Source: Massilia phyllostachyos (lineage in GTDB: Bacteria; Pseudomonadota; Gammaproteobacteria; Burkholderiales; Burkholderiaceae_D). From it: a stretch of 64,000 nt of DNA. The stretch lies in NCBI RefSeq assembly GCF_021044825.1, contig NZ_JAJNOC010000006.1, positions 1 through 64,000 of the forward strand, written 5' to 3'. Positions 53,735 through 62,480 of the stretch are shown piece after piece. The position numbers and the translations under genes are program-made. The stretch's first letter is position 1; each line of letters starts with the position of its first letter. The notes beneath the pieces are model-generated. The model saw only the letters and a program-made list of their open reading frames with translations, did not search any database and was not told where the DNA came from.

Positions 53735-54622
53735 ATGAACGATTTCATCACCCTCCTCCCCACCCTCCTGATCGCCGCCCTGGCGCTGATCATGTTCGGC
53801 CTGGGCCTGTCCCTTACCCTGGGCGACTTCCGGCGCCTGCTCGGCCATCCGAAGGCCGTGGTGCTGGCGCTGGTGCTGCAAGCGCTGGTGCTGCCGGCGA
53901 TCTGCTACGGCCTGATCGTGCTGCTCGGTGTGGCGCCGGTGTACGCGGTGGGACTGATGCTGCTGGCGGCGTCGCCAGGCGGCGTATCGGCCAACCTGTT
54001 CAGCCATCTGTTCGGCGGCAACGTGGCGATGAACATCTCGCTCACCGCGATCAACACGGTGCTGTCGATCGTCAGCCTGCCGCTGATCGCCAACTTCGCC
54101 ATCGACACGTTCGCGAAGAGCGGCCAGGTGGTGCCGATGCAGACGGCCAAGGTGGTCGAGGTGATCGTCATCGTCCTGATCCCGGTGGCGATCGGCATGG
54201 TCGTGAAACGCCGCGCGCCGAGCTTCGCCGCGCGCATGGACACGCCGATGAAGCGTTTCTCGATGGCGGTGCTGGGCGCGCTCGCGGTGGTGGCCATCGC
54301 CAAGGAGTGGGATGCGATCACCGCGTCGTTTGCCTCGATCGGCCTGGCGGTCATCCTGTTCAACGTCGCCAGCCTGGGCCTGGGCTACTATGTGCCGCGC
54401 CTGCTGGGCATGGTCCGCGCCAACGCCATCGCCATCGGCTACGAGATCGGCATCCACAATTCGACCCTGGCGATCTTCGTCGCGCTGTCGGTGCTGGACG
54501 ACTTCCAGCTGATGCTGCCGGCGGCGATCTATTCGGTCACCATGTACGTGTTCGCGACCGCCTTCGGCTTCGTGGTGCTGGGCCGGAAGCCGGCCACCGC
54601 CGCGCCGGCGCCGGTGGCCTGA
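53735..54622 (+). CDS. Bile acid:sodium symporter (BASS) family transporter
   Basis: 295 residues with nine to ten membrane segments. The BASS landmarks are ALALIMFGLGLSLTLGDF, LLAASPGGVSANLFSHLFGGNVAMNISLTAI and EIGIHNSTLAIFVALSVL, whose Glu and Asn lie in the crossed helices of the sodium sites. Substrate is not predictable (an organic anion such as a 2-oxoacid is typical). GGAG lies seven bases before the ATG. It ends six bases before the stop of the convergent ABC-associated membrane gene. Confidence 0.9.
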   Translation: MNDFITLLPTLLIAALALIMFGLGLSLTLGDFRRLLGHPKAVVLALVLQALVLPAICYGLIVLLGVAPVYAVGLMLLAASPGGVSANLFSHLFGGNVAMNISLTAINTVLSIVSLPLIANFAIDTFAKSGQVVPMQTAKVVEVIVIVLIPVAIGMVVKRRAPSFAARMDTPMKRFSMAVLGALAVVAIAKEWDAITASFASIGLAVILFNVASLGLGYYVPRLLGMVRANAIAIGYEIGIHNSTLAIFVALSVLDDFQLMLPAAIYSVTMYVFATAFGFVVLGRKPATAAPAPVA

Positions 54623-54628
54623 AGCGCG

Positions 54629-56041
54629 TCAGTCCATCCGCGCCGCCGGAAAGGCGAAGGGCGCGCCTTCCATCACGCGCAGGCCGCGCAGGACGGCGGC
54701 CAGCGCGATGCCGACGCTGACCACGGCGGCGACCGGCAACACCGGGGTGCCGAACACCGCGCCGACGGCGACGCCGACGATCACGCTCGCCCCGATCGCC
54801 GCCAGCAGCAGCACGATCGGCAGCATCGGCGAAGCCGCCTTGCGCACCGCGTAGTTGCGCAGCGGCGCCGCCACCATCGGCAACATCTGGCAGCAGACGC
54901 AGGCCAGGTTCACCAGCTTGTCGCGCTCCGTGCCGCCGAGGGCGGCGACAGCCAAGGCCGCGCATGCCGCCAGGGCCCAGTCCTTGACGCTGCCGCGCAG
55001 CAGCGCCAGCGCCAGGTGGCGGTTGAACGCGGGCGCCGAAGACGGCATCGCCGGGGCCAGGCGCACCAGCGACTGTTCACCGGTATAGGCGGTGAGCAGC
55101 TGGGTCAGGCGCAGGTTGGTGGCGAACGGCACGGCGAGGAGGCTGCAGGCGATCAGCCAGCCGATCCCGCCGATGACTTCTTCGCCGACCTGCCAGCCGA
55201 TAAAGGTGCCGATCACGAACACGACGACAGACAGCATGACCAGCCCCATCGCCAGTTCGTCCACGTGATGCGAACTTCCCAGTGCATGCTTCACCAGCCG
55301 GCGGCTGTCGCGGCGCGCGCTGTCGCGGCGCAGGGTGGCTGCGTACCAGCGCCGGCTGCGCAGGCCGGGGAAGCGGTCACGCTCGGCGCCCGGGTTGACG
55401 GCCAGGTCAGCCATCCTGGCACGGCGGGCAACCATGCGCCAGTGGCCTTCGCCGCCCTCGGGGAACACCAGCCCGGCTACGAATACGGCCAGGCCCGCCG
55501 ACAGCAGCACTGCCAGGACCAGGCTGGCCGGATGGGACAGCATGCTACCCAGTGCCGGCAAGAACTTCTCGGCGGAGACCGATAGGAAGACGACGCCGAG
55601 CAGCACCGGCAGTCCGGCCGGATGCCCGGCCCCGGCAAGGGCGCTGCCGAGGGTGATGGCGACACACCAGAGCAGAACCAGTCCGGGCATGGCTTCGGTG
55701 AACGAGGCCAGGACGATGCCGGCGGTGCCGGCGAACCAGACGAGACAGAACAGCTCGACCAGACGCCCACGCATGCGCGGCACCAGTTTCGCATTGGCAG
55801 GCGCGGCCAGCTTCACCGCTCCCGGCAGGAAGCGATAGGCCCAGACCATCAGCAGCATGGCGCAGAACAAGCCGCAGGCGCCAGCCAGAGCCCCGGCAAC
55901 CCCATGGCGTTTCCACTGCATCGCCATCCCGGCCAGCAGGAAAACTAGTCCGCCGAAGCGCACGATCGGGGTATTGAAGGGATTGCCATGCGAAACCGCG
56001 GCGCGCCATAACAGGCGGTAATCCTGCATGCGCGTGTTCAT
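54629..56041 (-). CDS. Polytopic membrane protein, ABC transporter partner
   Basis: 470 residues with about eleven hydrophobic segments in two blocks, separated by a cytoplasmic Arg-rich part (about 205-250, RARMADLAVNPGAERDRF and RRDSARRDSRRLV). No recognised catalytic motif. The start is ATG 56039-56041, overlapping the stop of the ATPase gene by four bases, so it is most likely the permease of that ABC system. Export of a compound or envelope stress sensing is typical for GntR-YtrA linked ABC systems; the substrate is unknown. Confidence 0.8.
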   Translation of the reverse strand: MNTRMQDYRLLWRAAVSHGNPFNTPIVRFGGLVFLLAGMAMQWKRHGVAGALAGACGLFCAMLLMVWAYRFLPGAVKLAAPANAKLVPRMRGRLVELFCLVWFAGTAGIVLASFTEAMPGLVLLWCVAITLGSALAGAGHPAGLPVLLGVVFLSVSAEKFLPALGSMLSHPASLVLAVLLSAGLAVFVAGLVFPEGGEGHWRMVARRARMADLAVNPGAERDRFPGLRSRRWYAATLRRDSARRDSRRLVKHALGSSHHVDELAMGLVMLSVVVFVIGTFIGWQVGEEVIGGIGWLIACSLLAVPFATNLRLTQLLTAYTGEQSLVRLAPAMPSSAPAFNRHLALALLRGSVKDWALAACAALAVAALGGTERDKLVNLACVCCQMLPMVAAPLRNYAVRKAASPMLPIVLLLAAIGASVIVGVAVGAVFGTPVLPVAAVVSVGIALAAVLRGLRVMEGAPFAFPAARMD

Positions 56042-56787
56042 TGCGTCACCTCGATGAACAGGTCTTCCAGGCTGACCGGTTCCGCGCGGCGACCGTCGCT
56101 GGTAGTGCGCGCCCCTTCCAGCAATTCGTCGAGCGGCCCTTGCAGCCCGATGCGGCCGCCCTTCAGGAAAGCGACGTCGAGCGCCACCCGTTCCAGGTCG
56201 GTCAGGATGTGGGTCGAGAACACCACCGTGGTGCCGCGCTCGATCACGCCGTCCACCAGCTCGGACAGAAAAGCGCGGCGGCCGGCCGGGTCCAGGCTGG
56301 AGACCGGCTCGTCCAGCACCAGCAGTTCCGGGTCGTGCGCCAGCGCGCGGATGATCGACAGGCGCTGCTGCTCGCCGCCGGACAGGCGCCCGATCGGTTT
56401 GCCCAGCATGAGCGCATCGAAGCCCCAGCGCTCCAGCAGCGCGTCGACCTTGACCGCGTTCCAGCGCGGGTACATGGCCTTGAAGTAGTCGAGCAGCTGC
56501 AGCGGCGTCATCCACTCGAACAGGTTCGACTTCTGCGGCACGTAGCCGATGCGGGCGCGGGCGGCCTCCGACAGCGTCGCCACGTCCTCGCCGAACAGGC
56601 GCACGCTGCCGCCGTCCAGTTCGCGCAGGCCGAGCAGGCATTCCATGAGGGTCGACTTGCCGGCGCCGTTGCGGCCCAGCAGGCCGATGACTTGACCTTG
56701 GGTCACTTCCCAGTCGAGCTTGCTCAGGACGATGGCGCTGCCAAAGTATTTGGCGACGTCGCGCATCTGGATGATGGGTACGGTCAC
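56038..56787 (-). CDS. ABC transporter ATP-binding protein
   Basis: 249 residues with Walker A GRNGAGKST (about 40-48), Q-loop YVPQKSNLFEW, signature RLSGGEQQRLSIIRAL, Walker B LLVLDEPVSSLDP and H-loop VFSTHILTDLE. The short C-terminal extension (EGARTTSDGRRAEPVSLEDLFIEVTQ) is typical of ABC-2-like exporters. Overlaps both the GntR gene upstream and the permease gene downstream by four bases. Confidence 0.95.
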   Translation of the reverse strand: MTVPIIQMRDVAKYFGSAIVLSKLDWEVTQGQVIGLLGRNGAGKSTLMECLLGLRELDGGSVRLFGEDVATLSEAARARIGYVPQKSNLFEWMTPLQLLDYFKAMYPRWNAVKVDALLERWGFDALMLGKPIGRLSGGEQQRLSIIRALAHDPELLVLDEPVSSLDPAGRRAFLSELVDGVIERGTTVVFSTHILTDLERVALDVAFLKGGRIGLQGPLDELLEGARTTSDGRRAEPVSLEDLFIEVTQ

Positions 56788-57182
56788 GATGGTTCCTTCA
56801 GGATGTGGGTGAAAAGTGCAAGGACGGTTGCATGGTCCAGCTCCAGCTCGCGCGCTTCGCGGGCCGCGCGCTCCAGTGTGGGACGCAGCAGTTCGGCGCG
56901 GTCCGGGCTGCTGGCCGTGGCGGACGGCTGCTCCGCCACCACCATCCCCAGGCCGCGGCGGCGCGCCAGCAGCCCTTCCGCCTCCAGCAGGCTGTAGGCC
57001 TTGGACACGGTCATGGGGTTGACGGCCAGGGTCGACGCGACTTCGCGCACCGAGGGCAGTTCATCGCCGGCCGCCAGCTGGCCCCCAAGGACGAAGCGCC
57101 GGACCTGCTCGACCAGTTGGCGGTAGATCGGCTCGGAAGAACCGGTCACGATGGAAAACAGCTGGGCGGTATGGGTGGACAT
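56784..57182 (-). CDS. GntR-family regulator, YtrA type
   Basis: 132 residues from ATG 57180-57182. The GntR winged helix (PIYRQLVEQVRRFVLGGQL, LPSVREVASTLAVNPMTVSKAYSLLEAEGLL) is followed by only a short C-terminal helical part of about 50 residues, the hallmark of the YtrA subfamily. Such proteins repress the ABC operon they sit in. First gene of a three-gene operon with four-base overlaps. A palindrome 11 bases upstream is the probable operator. Confidence 0.92.
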   Translation of the reverse strand: MSTHTAQLFSIVTGSSEPIYRQLVEQVRRFVLGGQLAAGDELPSVREVASTLAVNPMTVSKAYSLLEAEGLLARRRGLGMVVAEQPSATASSPDRAELLRPTLERAAREARELELDHATVLALFTHILKEPS

Positions 57183-57192
57183 GGCGTATGTG

Positions 57193-57212
57193 TGTATTAA
57201 TTGAGTAATACA
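57193..57212 (-). promoter_or_regulatory. Probable GntR/YtrA operator
   Basis: TGTATTA-N6-TAATACA, a perfect 7-bp inverted repeat 11 bases upstream of the gntR ATG. The arms fit the GT...AC ends seen in YtrA-type operators. It is AT-rich against a GC-rich background and probably overlaps the promoter. Confidence 0.72.
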
Positions 57213-57338
57213 GTACCTTTGAATTGTCCCTGCGTCAACAACCTTCGTCGATTCCATGCGCTATGGATGAGCGACATCAATATTGATTCTGTGACATCAT
57301 GCGCCAGCGCCCGGTTCCGCGCGCCTCCTACTCCGACC

Positions 57339-59216
57339 ATGACACAGCAAGACCATCCACCACCGCAGGCCACGCCTGACGTCCGCTTCCGCGAGCTGTT
57401 CGAGCAGGCGCCCGTGAGCATCCAGATTCTCGATCCGCGCGGCTTTACCTTGCGCGTCAACCAGGCCTGGCAAGACCTGTGGCATATCCACGCGGGCGGC
57501 GACCTGTATGCGCTGGTGCTGGGCGGCGGCTACAACGTGCTAGAGGATCGGCAACTGCTGAAGTGCGGCGTTGTGGATTTCCTGCGCCGCGCGATCGCCG
57601 GCGAATCGGTGGAGATTCCAGCCATTCACTACGACGTCGGCGTACTCGGCGCCTCTTCCCGCAAGCGCTGGGTGACCGCGCGTGCTCACCCGATCGAGGA
57701 TGGCGAAGGACGCATCCTCGAAGTGATGCTGATGCACGAAGACATTACGGATCGCATCGAGGCCGAGGCTGCACTGCGCGTGCGCGAGGAGCGTTTCCGC
57801 TCGCTCGTGATGGCGACCGCGCAGGTCATCTGGACCGTGGGGCCGGATGGCGGCATCGTCGAAGAGTCGTCGTCCTGGTGCGCTTTCACGGGCCAGGATA
57901 TGCAAGCCGCCAAGGGGCACGGTTGGCTGGAAGCCATCCATCCGGACGACCGTGCGCGCACCATGGCCGCGTTCCAGCGCGCTGTCGCCGAGGCCGGCGT
58001 CTACGAAACCGAATACCGCCTGCGCCGCCACGATGGCGAGTACCGCTGGACTGCCGTCAAGGGCGTACCGATCCTGGGCAACGACCGCGCCGTGCGCGAG
58101 TGGATCGGCGCCAACCGCGACATCCATGACATCGTCATGGCCCAGACCGAGCTGGCCGGGCGCCTCGAGCGCGAACAGCGCCAGGCTCTCCTGCTCGCAA
58201 AAGTAGCCGGCGCCACGCGCGCCCTGCATACCCTGGTCTCCGCCGCGGAGATCCGCGACGCCCTGGTCCGCGAAGCCAGCGCCATCATCGGCGTCGAACA
58301 CGTCCGGATCACGCTGGGACCCGAACCGCAGCCGCATCCTGACGTTTCACCGGATGCGGAATGGCTTTCGGTGCCGCTGGTGAGCCGCAAGGGGCGCCAG
58401 ATCGGCATTCTCGAGGCCTGGGACAAGCCGGGCGGCTTCAGCGAGGACGACGAGGCGATCCTGGTGCAGCTGGGCGCGATCGCCACCAATGGCTTCGAGA
58501 ACGCCCGCCTCTACGAATCGCTGCGCGAGCAGGACCGGCGCAAGGACGAATTCCTCGCCATGCTGGCGCACGAGCTGCGCAACCCGCTGGCGCCGATATC
58601 CGCGGCCGCCGACGTGCTGAGGATCTCCAGCAGCCCCGCACACATCAAGCGCTCCAGCGAGGTGATCGGGCGCCAGGTGAAGCACATGACCGCGCTGGTC
58701 AACGACCTGCTGGACGTCTCGCGCGTGACGCGCGGCCTGATCAAGCTGGAGCGGCGCCGGGTGGTCGTCAACAGCCTGGTGGCCAGCGCCGTCGAGCAGT
58801 CGCGCCCCCTGATGGAGACGCACGGCCATGCCTTCGTGGCCGAGGTGGCGCCGGAGGCGGCAAGCGCGCGGGTCGACGTCGATCCGACCCGCCTGGTGCA
58901 GGTGCTGACCAACCTGCTCAACAACGCCGCCAAGTACACGCCGCGCGGCGGGACCATCAGCTTGCGCGTGACCCTGGACGGCGCGCGCCTGCGCTTCTGC
59001 ATCGTCGACGACGGCATCGGCATCGACGCCGCCCTGCTGCCGCACGTGTTCGACCTGTTCACGCAGGCCGAGCGCACCCCGGACCGCTCGCAGGGTGGAT
59101 TGGGAATAGGACTGGCGCTGGTGCGCACCCTGGTGACACTGCATGGCGGCGAGGTGCATGCCCACAGCGAGGGAAGCGGCAGCGGCTGCACCTTCACCGT
59201 CTGGCTGCCGTTGTAG
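57339..59216 (+). CDS. PAS-PAS-GAF sensor histidine kinase
   Basis: 625 residues without membrane segments. PAS 1 (about 10-140, RFRELFEQAPVSIQIL), PAS 2 (about 145-270, EERFRSLVMATAQVIWTVGPDG, ending EWIGANRDIHD), a GAF-like domain (about 285-420), HisKA (FLAMLAHELRNPLAPIS, His near 415) and HATPase_c (NLLNNAAKYT, DGIGIDAALLPHVFDLF, GLGIGLALVRTL). No receiver is attached and no regulator gene lies nearby, so it is an orphan kinase. Start not fixed: ATG 57339 lacks a clear ribosome site and ATG 57267 is in frame. Confidence 0.9.
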   Translation: MTQQDHPPPQATPDVRFRELFEQAPVSIQILDPRGFTLRVNQAWQDLWHIHAGGDLYALVLGGGYNVLEDRQLLKCGVVDFLRRAIAGESVEIPAIHYDVGVLGASSRKRWVTARAHPIEDGEGRILEVMLMHEDITDRIEAEAALRVREERFRSLVMATAQVIWTVGPDGGIVEESSSWCAFTGQDMQAAKGHGWLEAIHPDDRARTMAAFQRAVAEAGVYETEYRLRRHDGEYRWTAVKGVPILGNDRAVREWIGANRDIHDIVMAQTELAGRLEREQRQALLLAKVAGATRALHTLVSAAEIRDALVREASAIIGVEHVRITLGPEPQPHPDVSPDAEWLSVPLVSRKGRQIGILEAWDKPGGFSEDDEAILVQLGAIATNGFENARLYESLREQDRRKDEFLAMLAHELRNPLAPISAAADVLRISSSPAHIKRSSEVIGRQVKHMTALVNDLLDVSRVTRGLIKLERRRVVVNSLVASAVEQSRPLMETHGHAFVAEVAPEAASARVDVDPTRLVQVLTNLLNNAAKYTPRGGTISLRVTLDGARLRFCIVDDGIGIDAALLPHVFDLFTQAERTPDRSQGGLGIGLALVRTLVTLHGGEVHAHSEGSGSGCTFTVWLPL

Positions 59217-59222
59217 CACATG

Positions 59223-59245
59223 AAAAAAGCCGGGCAAGCCCGGCT
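59223..59245 (-). terminator. Rho-independent terminator of the ter operon
   Basis: On the minus strand AGCCGGGC-TT-GCCCGGCT followed by TTTTT, eight bases after the stop of the last ter gene. The plus-strand side ends in TTCACTTC, so it may also slow transcription from the histidine kinase gene. Confidence 0.9.
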
Positions 59246-59252
59246 TCACTTC

Positions 59253-59837
59253 TTACAGATGCGGCGTAATCAGCGGCATCAGATCGTCGAAGGTGCGGCC
59301 GGAGCCGTTCTCCCCGATCGCATGCATCTTCCACTCGCCGTTATGGCGATACAGCTTCGCCATGATCTGCGCCGTGTGCGAGCCCTGCACCGACAGGTTG
59401 AAGCGCGCGACTTCCTGGTTGTTGCCGGCGTTGATCAGGCGGCAGTAGGCGTTTTCCACGGTCGAGAAGTTCTGGCCGGTGAAGCTGTTCACGGTGAACA
59501 CCAGCGACTTCACGGTGGCCGGCACGCGCGACAGCTCGACGATGATCTGCTCGTCGTCGCCATCACCCGCGCCGGTGCGGTTGTCGCCGGTGTGGGTGAT
59601 GCTGCCGTCCTTGCTCTTCAGTTGGCGGAACCACACCACGTCGACCGGACGGTTCGATTCGTCGAACATCACGACCGAGGCGTCGAGGTCGACCGGCTGG
59701 CCGGCGCCGCCGCCGAAGCCGAAGAAGCCCTTCGACTTGGCCACGTCCCAGCCCAGGCCCATGGTCACTTTCGACAGGCCGCCGCCGGCTTCCTTGTCCA
59801 GCGAGATCTTCTGGCCCTTCTGCAGATTGACTGACAT
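59253..59837 (-). CDS. TerD-family protein (TerZ-like)
   Basis: 194 residues, the single TerD fold: [61 protein letters not shown] and YRHNGEWKMHAIGENG. The GDGDDE segment and the DLDAS strand supply the acidic residues that bind calcium in TerD proteins. Last gene of the ter operon, 15 bases after the AIM24 gene. The family is linked to tellurite resistance and general stress response. Confidence 0.94.
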   Translation of the reverse strand: MSVNLQKGQKISLDKEAGGGLSKVTMGLGWDVAKSKGFFGFGGGAGQPVDLDASVVMFDESNRPVDVVWFRQLKSKDGSITHTGDNRTGAGDGDDEQIIVELSRVPATVKSLVFTVNSFTGQNFSTVENAYCRLINAGNNQEVARFNLSVQGSHTAQIMAKLYRHNGEWKMHAIGENGSGRTFDDLMPLITPHL

Positions 59838-59852
59838 ATTTGTTTCTCCTTT

Positions 59853-60548
59853 TTAGCGCGCCGGAGCCTGCATCCAGGCCTTGAATGCCATCCGGTTGCG
59901 CGAACATACGTAGACTTTGCCTTTGCCCGAGAAGCGGAGCACCATGCCCTCGCCGCTGGTCTGGCTGTTGATCAGGTTACCCAGGAAGCCGCCGCTCTGG
60001 CCGGTCGTGATCGAGATCTCGTAGCGCAGGCCGCTGTCCCAGCAGACCACGTGCGAGTTGTCGATGATCGCGTCCTTGCCCGGTTCCACCTCCAGCATCG
60101 ACATCGAGCCGAAGCCCGACACCACCACCTGGCCGCTGCCGGTCGTCTCGGTGACGAAGAAGCCGCCGCTCTGGGCGAACAGCGCGTTGCCCAGGCTCTG
60201 GGTGCGCACCTTCAGGTCCACGCCCGAGGTGGCGGCCACAAACGCGCCGTCGCTGATGATGTACTGGTTCGGACCGCAGTCGATGGTCTGCATCGCGCCC
60301 GGCAGGGTCGGCGACAGCAGGCAGTCGCCGTCGCCGCGGGTCGCCTCGATGTGCTGCTGGAAGAACGACTCGCCGTTGGCGAAGGTGCGCATCAGCGCGC
60401 TGCCGAGGCCCCCCTTCATCTTGCCTTTCAGGTCGAGCGTCGATTCCATCATCACCATCGCATCCGATTCGCAATAGATGGTTTCGCCGCGCCGCATCGA
60501 GACATGCAGGAAGGGATCGACGTCCCCGGTCACGGTAAATACTGGCAT
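59853..60548 (-). CDS. AIM24/TIGR00266-family protein
   Basis: 231 residues forming a beta-sandwich domain: SMRRGETIYCESDAMVMME, GNALFAQSGGFFVTET, and the closing LRFSGKGKVYVCSRN. This is the TIGR00266/AIM24 family, often found with TerD genes but without known biochemical role. Its place between two terD genes supports a link to the ter stress response. 54 bases with a hairpin separate it from the upstream terD. Confidence 0.9.
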   Translation of the reverse strand: MPVFTVTGDVDPFLHVSMRRGETIYCESDAMVMMESTLDLKGKMKGGLGSALMRTFANGESFFQQHIEATRGDGDCLLSPTLPGAMQTIDCGPNQYIISDGAFVAATSGVDLKVRTQSLGNALFAQSGGFFVTETTGSGQVVVSGFGSMSMLEVEPGKDAIIDNSHVVCWDSGLRYEISITTGQSGGFLGNLINSQTSGEGMVLRFSGKGKVYVCSRNRMAFKAWMQAPAR

Positions 60549-60568
60549 TGGACTTCCTTTCAGGTACT

Positions 60569-60596
60569 GCCCGCACCCTCGGTACGGGCTGCGGGC
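60569..60596 (-). other. Intercistronic hairpin in the ter operon
   Basis: GCCCGCA pairs with TGCGGGC around an inner CCC/GGG helix, in the 54-base gap between the terD and AIM24 genes. No T-run, so it is more likely a processing or stability element than a terminator. Confidence 0.55.
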
Positions 60597-60602
60597 GTGT
60601 GA

Positions 60603-61178
60603 TTAAACGTTGACGCCGTAGTTGCGGGCCAGGGGGCCGAGGCCGCCGTTGAAGCCCTGGCCGATGGCGCGGAATTTCCAGTCGGCGCCGTTACGATACA
60701 CCTCGCCGAAGATCATTGCCGCTTCGGTCGAGCTGTCTTCCGACAGGTCGTAGCGTGCGATCTCGCTGTTGTTGGCCGCGTTGACGCAGCGGATGAAGGC
60801 CTTGCCGACCATGCCGAAGTTCTGGCGGCGCGCTTCGGCGTCGTGAATGGTCACGGCCAGCACGACCTTGTCGACGTCGGCCGGGACCTTCGAGAGGTCG
60901 ATCGAGACGGTCTCGTCGTCGCCGTCGCCGGCGCCGGTGGTGTTGTCGCCCGAGTGGACCACCGAGCCGTCGCTCGACTTCAGGTTGTTGTAGAAGATGA
61001 AGTCGCCATCCGCGCGCACCTTGCCCGACGAATTCAGCAGAAACACCGCGCCGTCGAGGTCGAACGCCGCGCCGTCGGTGGCGCGGGTATCCCAGCCCAG
61101 GCCGACCTTCAGGTTGACGAGGCCCGGAGCTTCTTTCGACAGGTTGACGTTGCCGCCTTTTTGCAGACTGATTGCCAT
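60603..61178 (-). CDS. TerD-family protein
   Basis: 191 residues with the TerD fold: [67 protein letters not shown] and [17 protein letters not shown]. The calcium-binding acidic residues are kept. The start is ATG 61176-61178; the longer upstream frame is intergenic. Second gene of the ter operon. Closely related to the other TerD in the operon, probably by duplication. Confidence 0.95.
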   Translation of the reverse strand: MAISLQKGGNVNLSKEAPGLVNLKVGLGWDTRATDGAAFDLDGAVFLLNSSGKVRADGDFIFYNNLKSSDGSVVHSGDNTTGAGDGDDETVSIDLSKVPADVDKVVLAVTIHDAEARRQNFGMVGKAFIRCVNAANNSEIARYDLSEDSSTEAAMIFGEVYRNGADWKFRAIGQGFNGGLGPLARNYGVNV

Positions 61179-61227
61179 GATTGTGACTCTCCTAAAAATA
61201 GGTACTGCCTGAACACCGTGGTGATAC

Positions 61228-61293
61228 GCATGCGGAGTTGGTGTTCTGCCGCTCCGCGTGCGGTCCTGCGGGCGGGTGGGATCGCCACCCGCC
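61228..61293 (-). other. Two hairpins between the DUF475 gene and terD
   Basis: GCATGCGGAG pairs with CTCCGCGTGC (61228-61261, one mismatch) and GGCGGGTGG-N5-CCACCCGCC is a perfect nine-pair stem (61271-61293). Both lie in the 122-base gap inside the operon, without T-runs. They could slow decay of the terD part or partly stop transcription. Confidence 0.6.
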
Positions 61294-61300
61294 GTCAAAC

Positions 61301-62347
61301 TTACGCGCCGATCGCCGCGTGCTGCTTCTTGTGCTTGATCGAGCTCCACAGCGAAGCCAGGATGAAGGCCACGCCGACGCCGCCGGTGATCAGCTCCGGC
61401 ACGTGCATGTGCATGCTGACCAGCATGATCACCGCCAGGATGCCGATCGCGTAATGCGCGCCATGCTCCAGGTAGACGAACTCGTCCAGCGTGCCCTGGC
61501 GCACCAGGTAGACCGTCATCGAACGCACGAACATCGCGCCGATCGCCAGGCCCAGCATGATGATCACGACGTCCTGGGTGATGGCGAAGGCGCCGATCAC
61601 GCCGTCGAAGCTGAACGATGCATCCAGCACTTCGAGGTAGAGGAAGCCGCCGATACCGCCGGTCTTGACCATATTGCCCACGTTGCTGTTCTCATCCGAC
61701 TCGCTCTTTTCCAGCAGGCTGGAGATCATGTCGACGCCGATGTAGACCAGGATGCCCCACAGGCCGGCGACCAGCACCACCATCTTCTGCGCTTCCGGCA
61801 CCCAGCTGGCCGAGTACAGCAGCGCGCCCAGGGCCACCAGCACCGAGATCGAGGACACCTTGCCCAGCGAACCGAGCTTGCGCTCGATATTGCCGAGCCA
61901 GTGCACTTCCTTCTCGTCGTCCAGCAGGAAGTTCAGGAACACCAGCAGCAGGAACATGCCGCCGAAGGCCGCCACTTCAGCGTGGTGGTTGGTCAGGTGC
62001 GAGGAGAATTCCTTCGGGTTGGTCAGGGCCAGGTTCCAGACTTCGGTGATGCCGAGGTCGGCCGCGACGGCGACGATCACCAGCGGGAACACCAGGCGCA
62101 TGCCGAACACGGCGATGATCATGCCCAGGCCCAGGAACAGCTTGAGCCAGAACTCGTTCCAGCCCTTGAGCACCGAGGCGTTGACCACCGCGTTGTCGAA
62201 GGACAGCGAGACTTCCATGACCGACAGGATGGCCGTGACGCCGAGCGCCGTCACCATCCCCGCAATGCCGCCATGGTCGTAACCCCACCAGCCTGCCAAT
62301 GCCATGCAGACTGCGGTCACGATGAATGACCACGTAAAGTGCTTCAT
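61301..62347 (-). CDS. DUF475 TerC-like membrane protein
   Basis: 348 residues with about nine membrane segments. The TerC-like motifs are [17 protein letters not shown] and [20 protein letters not shown], whose Asp and Asn residues fit a metal path. A cytoplasmic loop with [10 protein letters not shown] lies in the middle. The family (DUF475) is found in ter operons. First gene of the operon here. The adjacent 133-base region divides it from the divergent LysR gene. Metal transport is inferred from TerC. Confidence 0.92.
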   Translation of the reverse strand: MKHFTWSFIVTAVCMALAGWWGYDHGGIAGMVTALGVTAILSVMEVSLSFDNAVVNASVLKGWNEFWLKLFLGLGMIIAVFGMRLVFPLVIVAVAADLGITEVWNLALTNPKEFSSHLTNHHAEVAAFGGMFLLLVFLNFLLDDEKEVHWLGNIERKLGSLGKVSSISVLVALGALLYSASWVPEAQKMVVLVAGLWGILVYIGVDMISSLLEKSESDENSNVGNMVKTGGIGGFLYLEVLDASFSFDGVIGAFAITQDVVIIMLGLAIGAMFVRSMTVYLVRQGTLDEFVYLEHGAHYAIGILAVIMLVSMHMHVPELITGGVGVAFILASLWSSIKHKKQHAAIGA

Positions 62348-62480
62348 GTATGTGTTTCCCTCTCGTTGAAGTTTTAAGTGTTGACTTCGTTGTTGTTGAA
62401 CCGACCAACGCAGTGTAGAGTCTCGGCTCGTATTAAAAAAGCGAAGATATTCGAAGAATTGCTCCTATAAAACCGAAGAA

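Noticed and set aside
53587..54720. Long plus-strand open frame overlapping the BASS transporter gene
   Set aside because: Composition is Arg/Gly-rich shadow of the transporter gene, with no membrane segments or family features.
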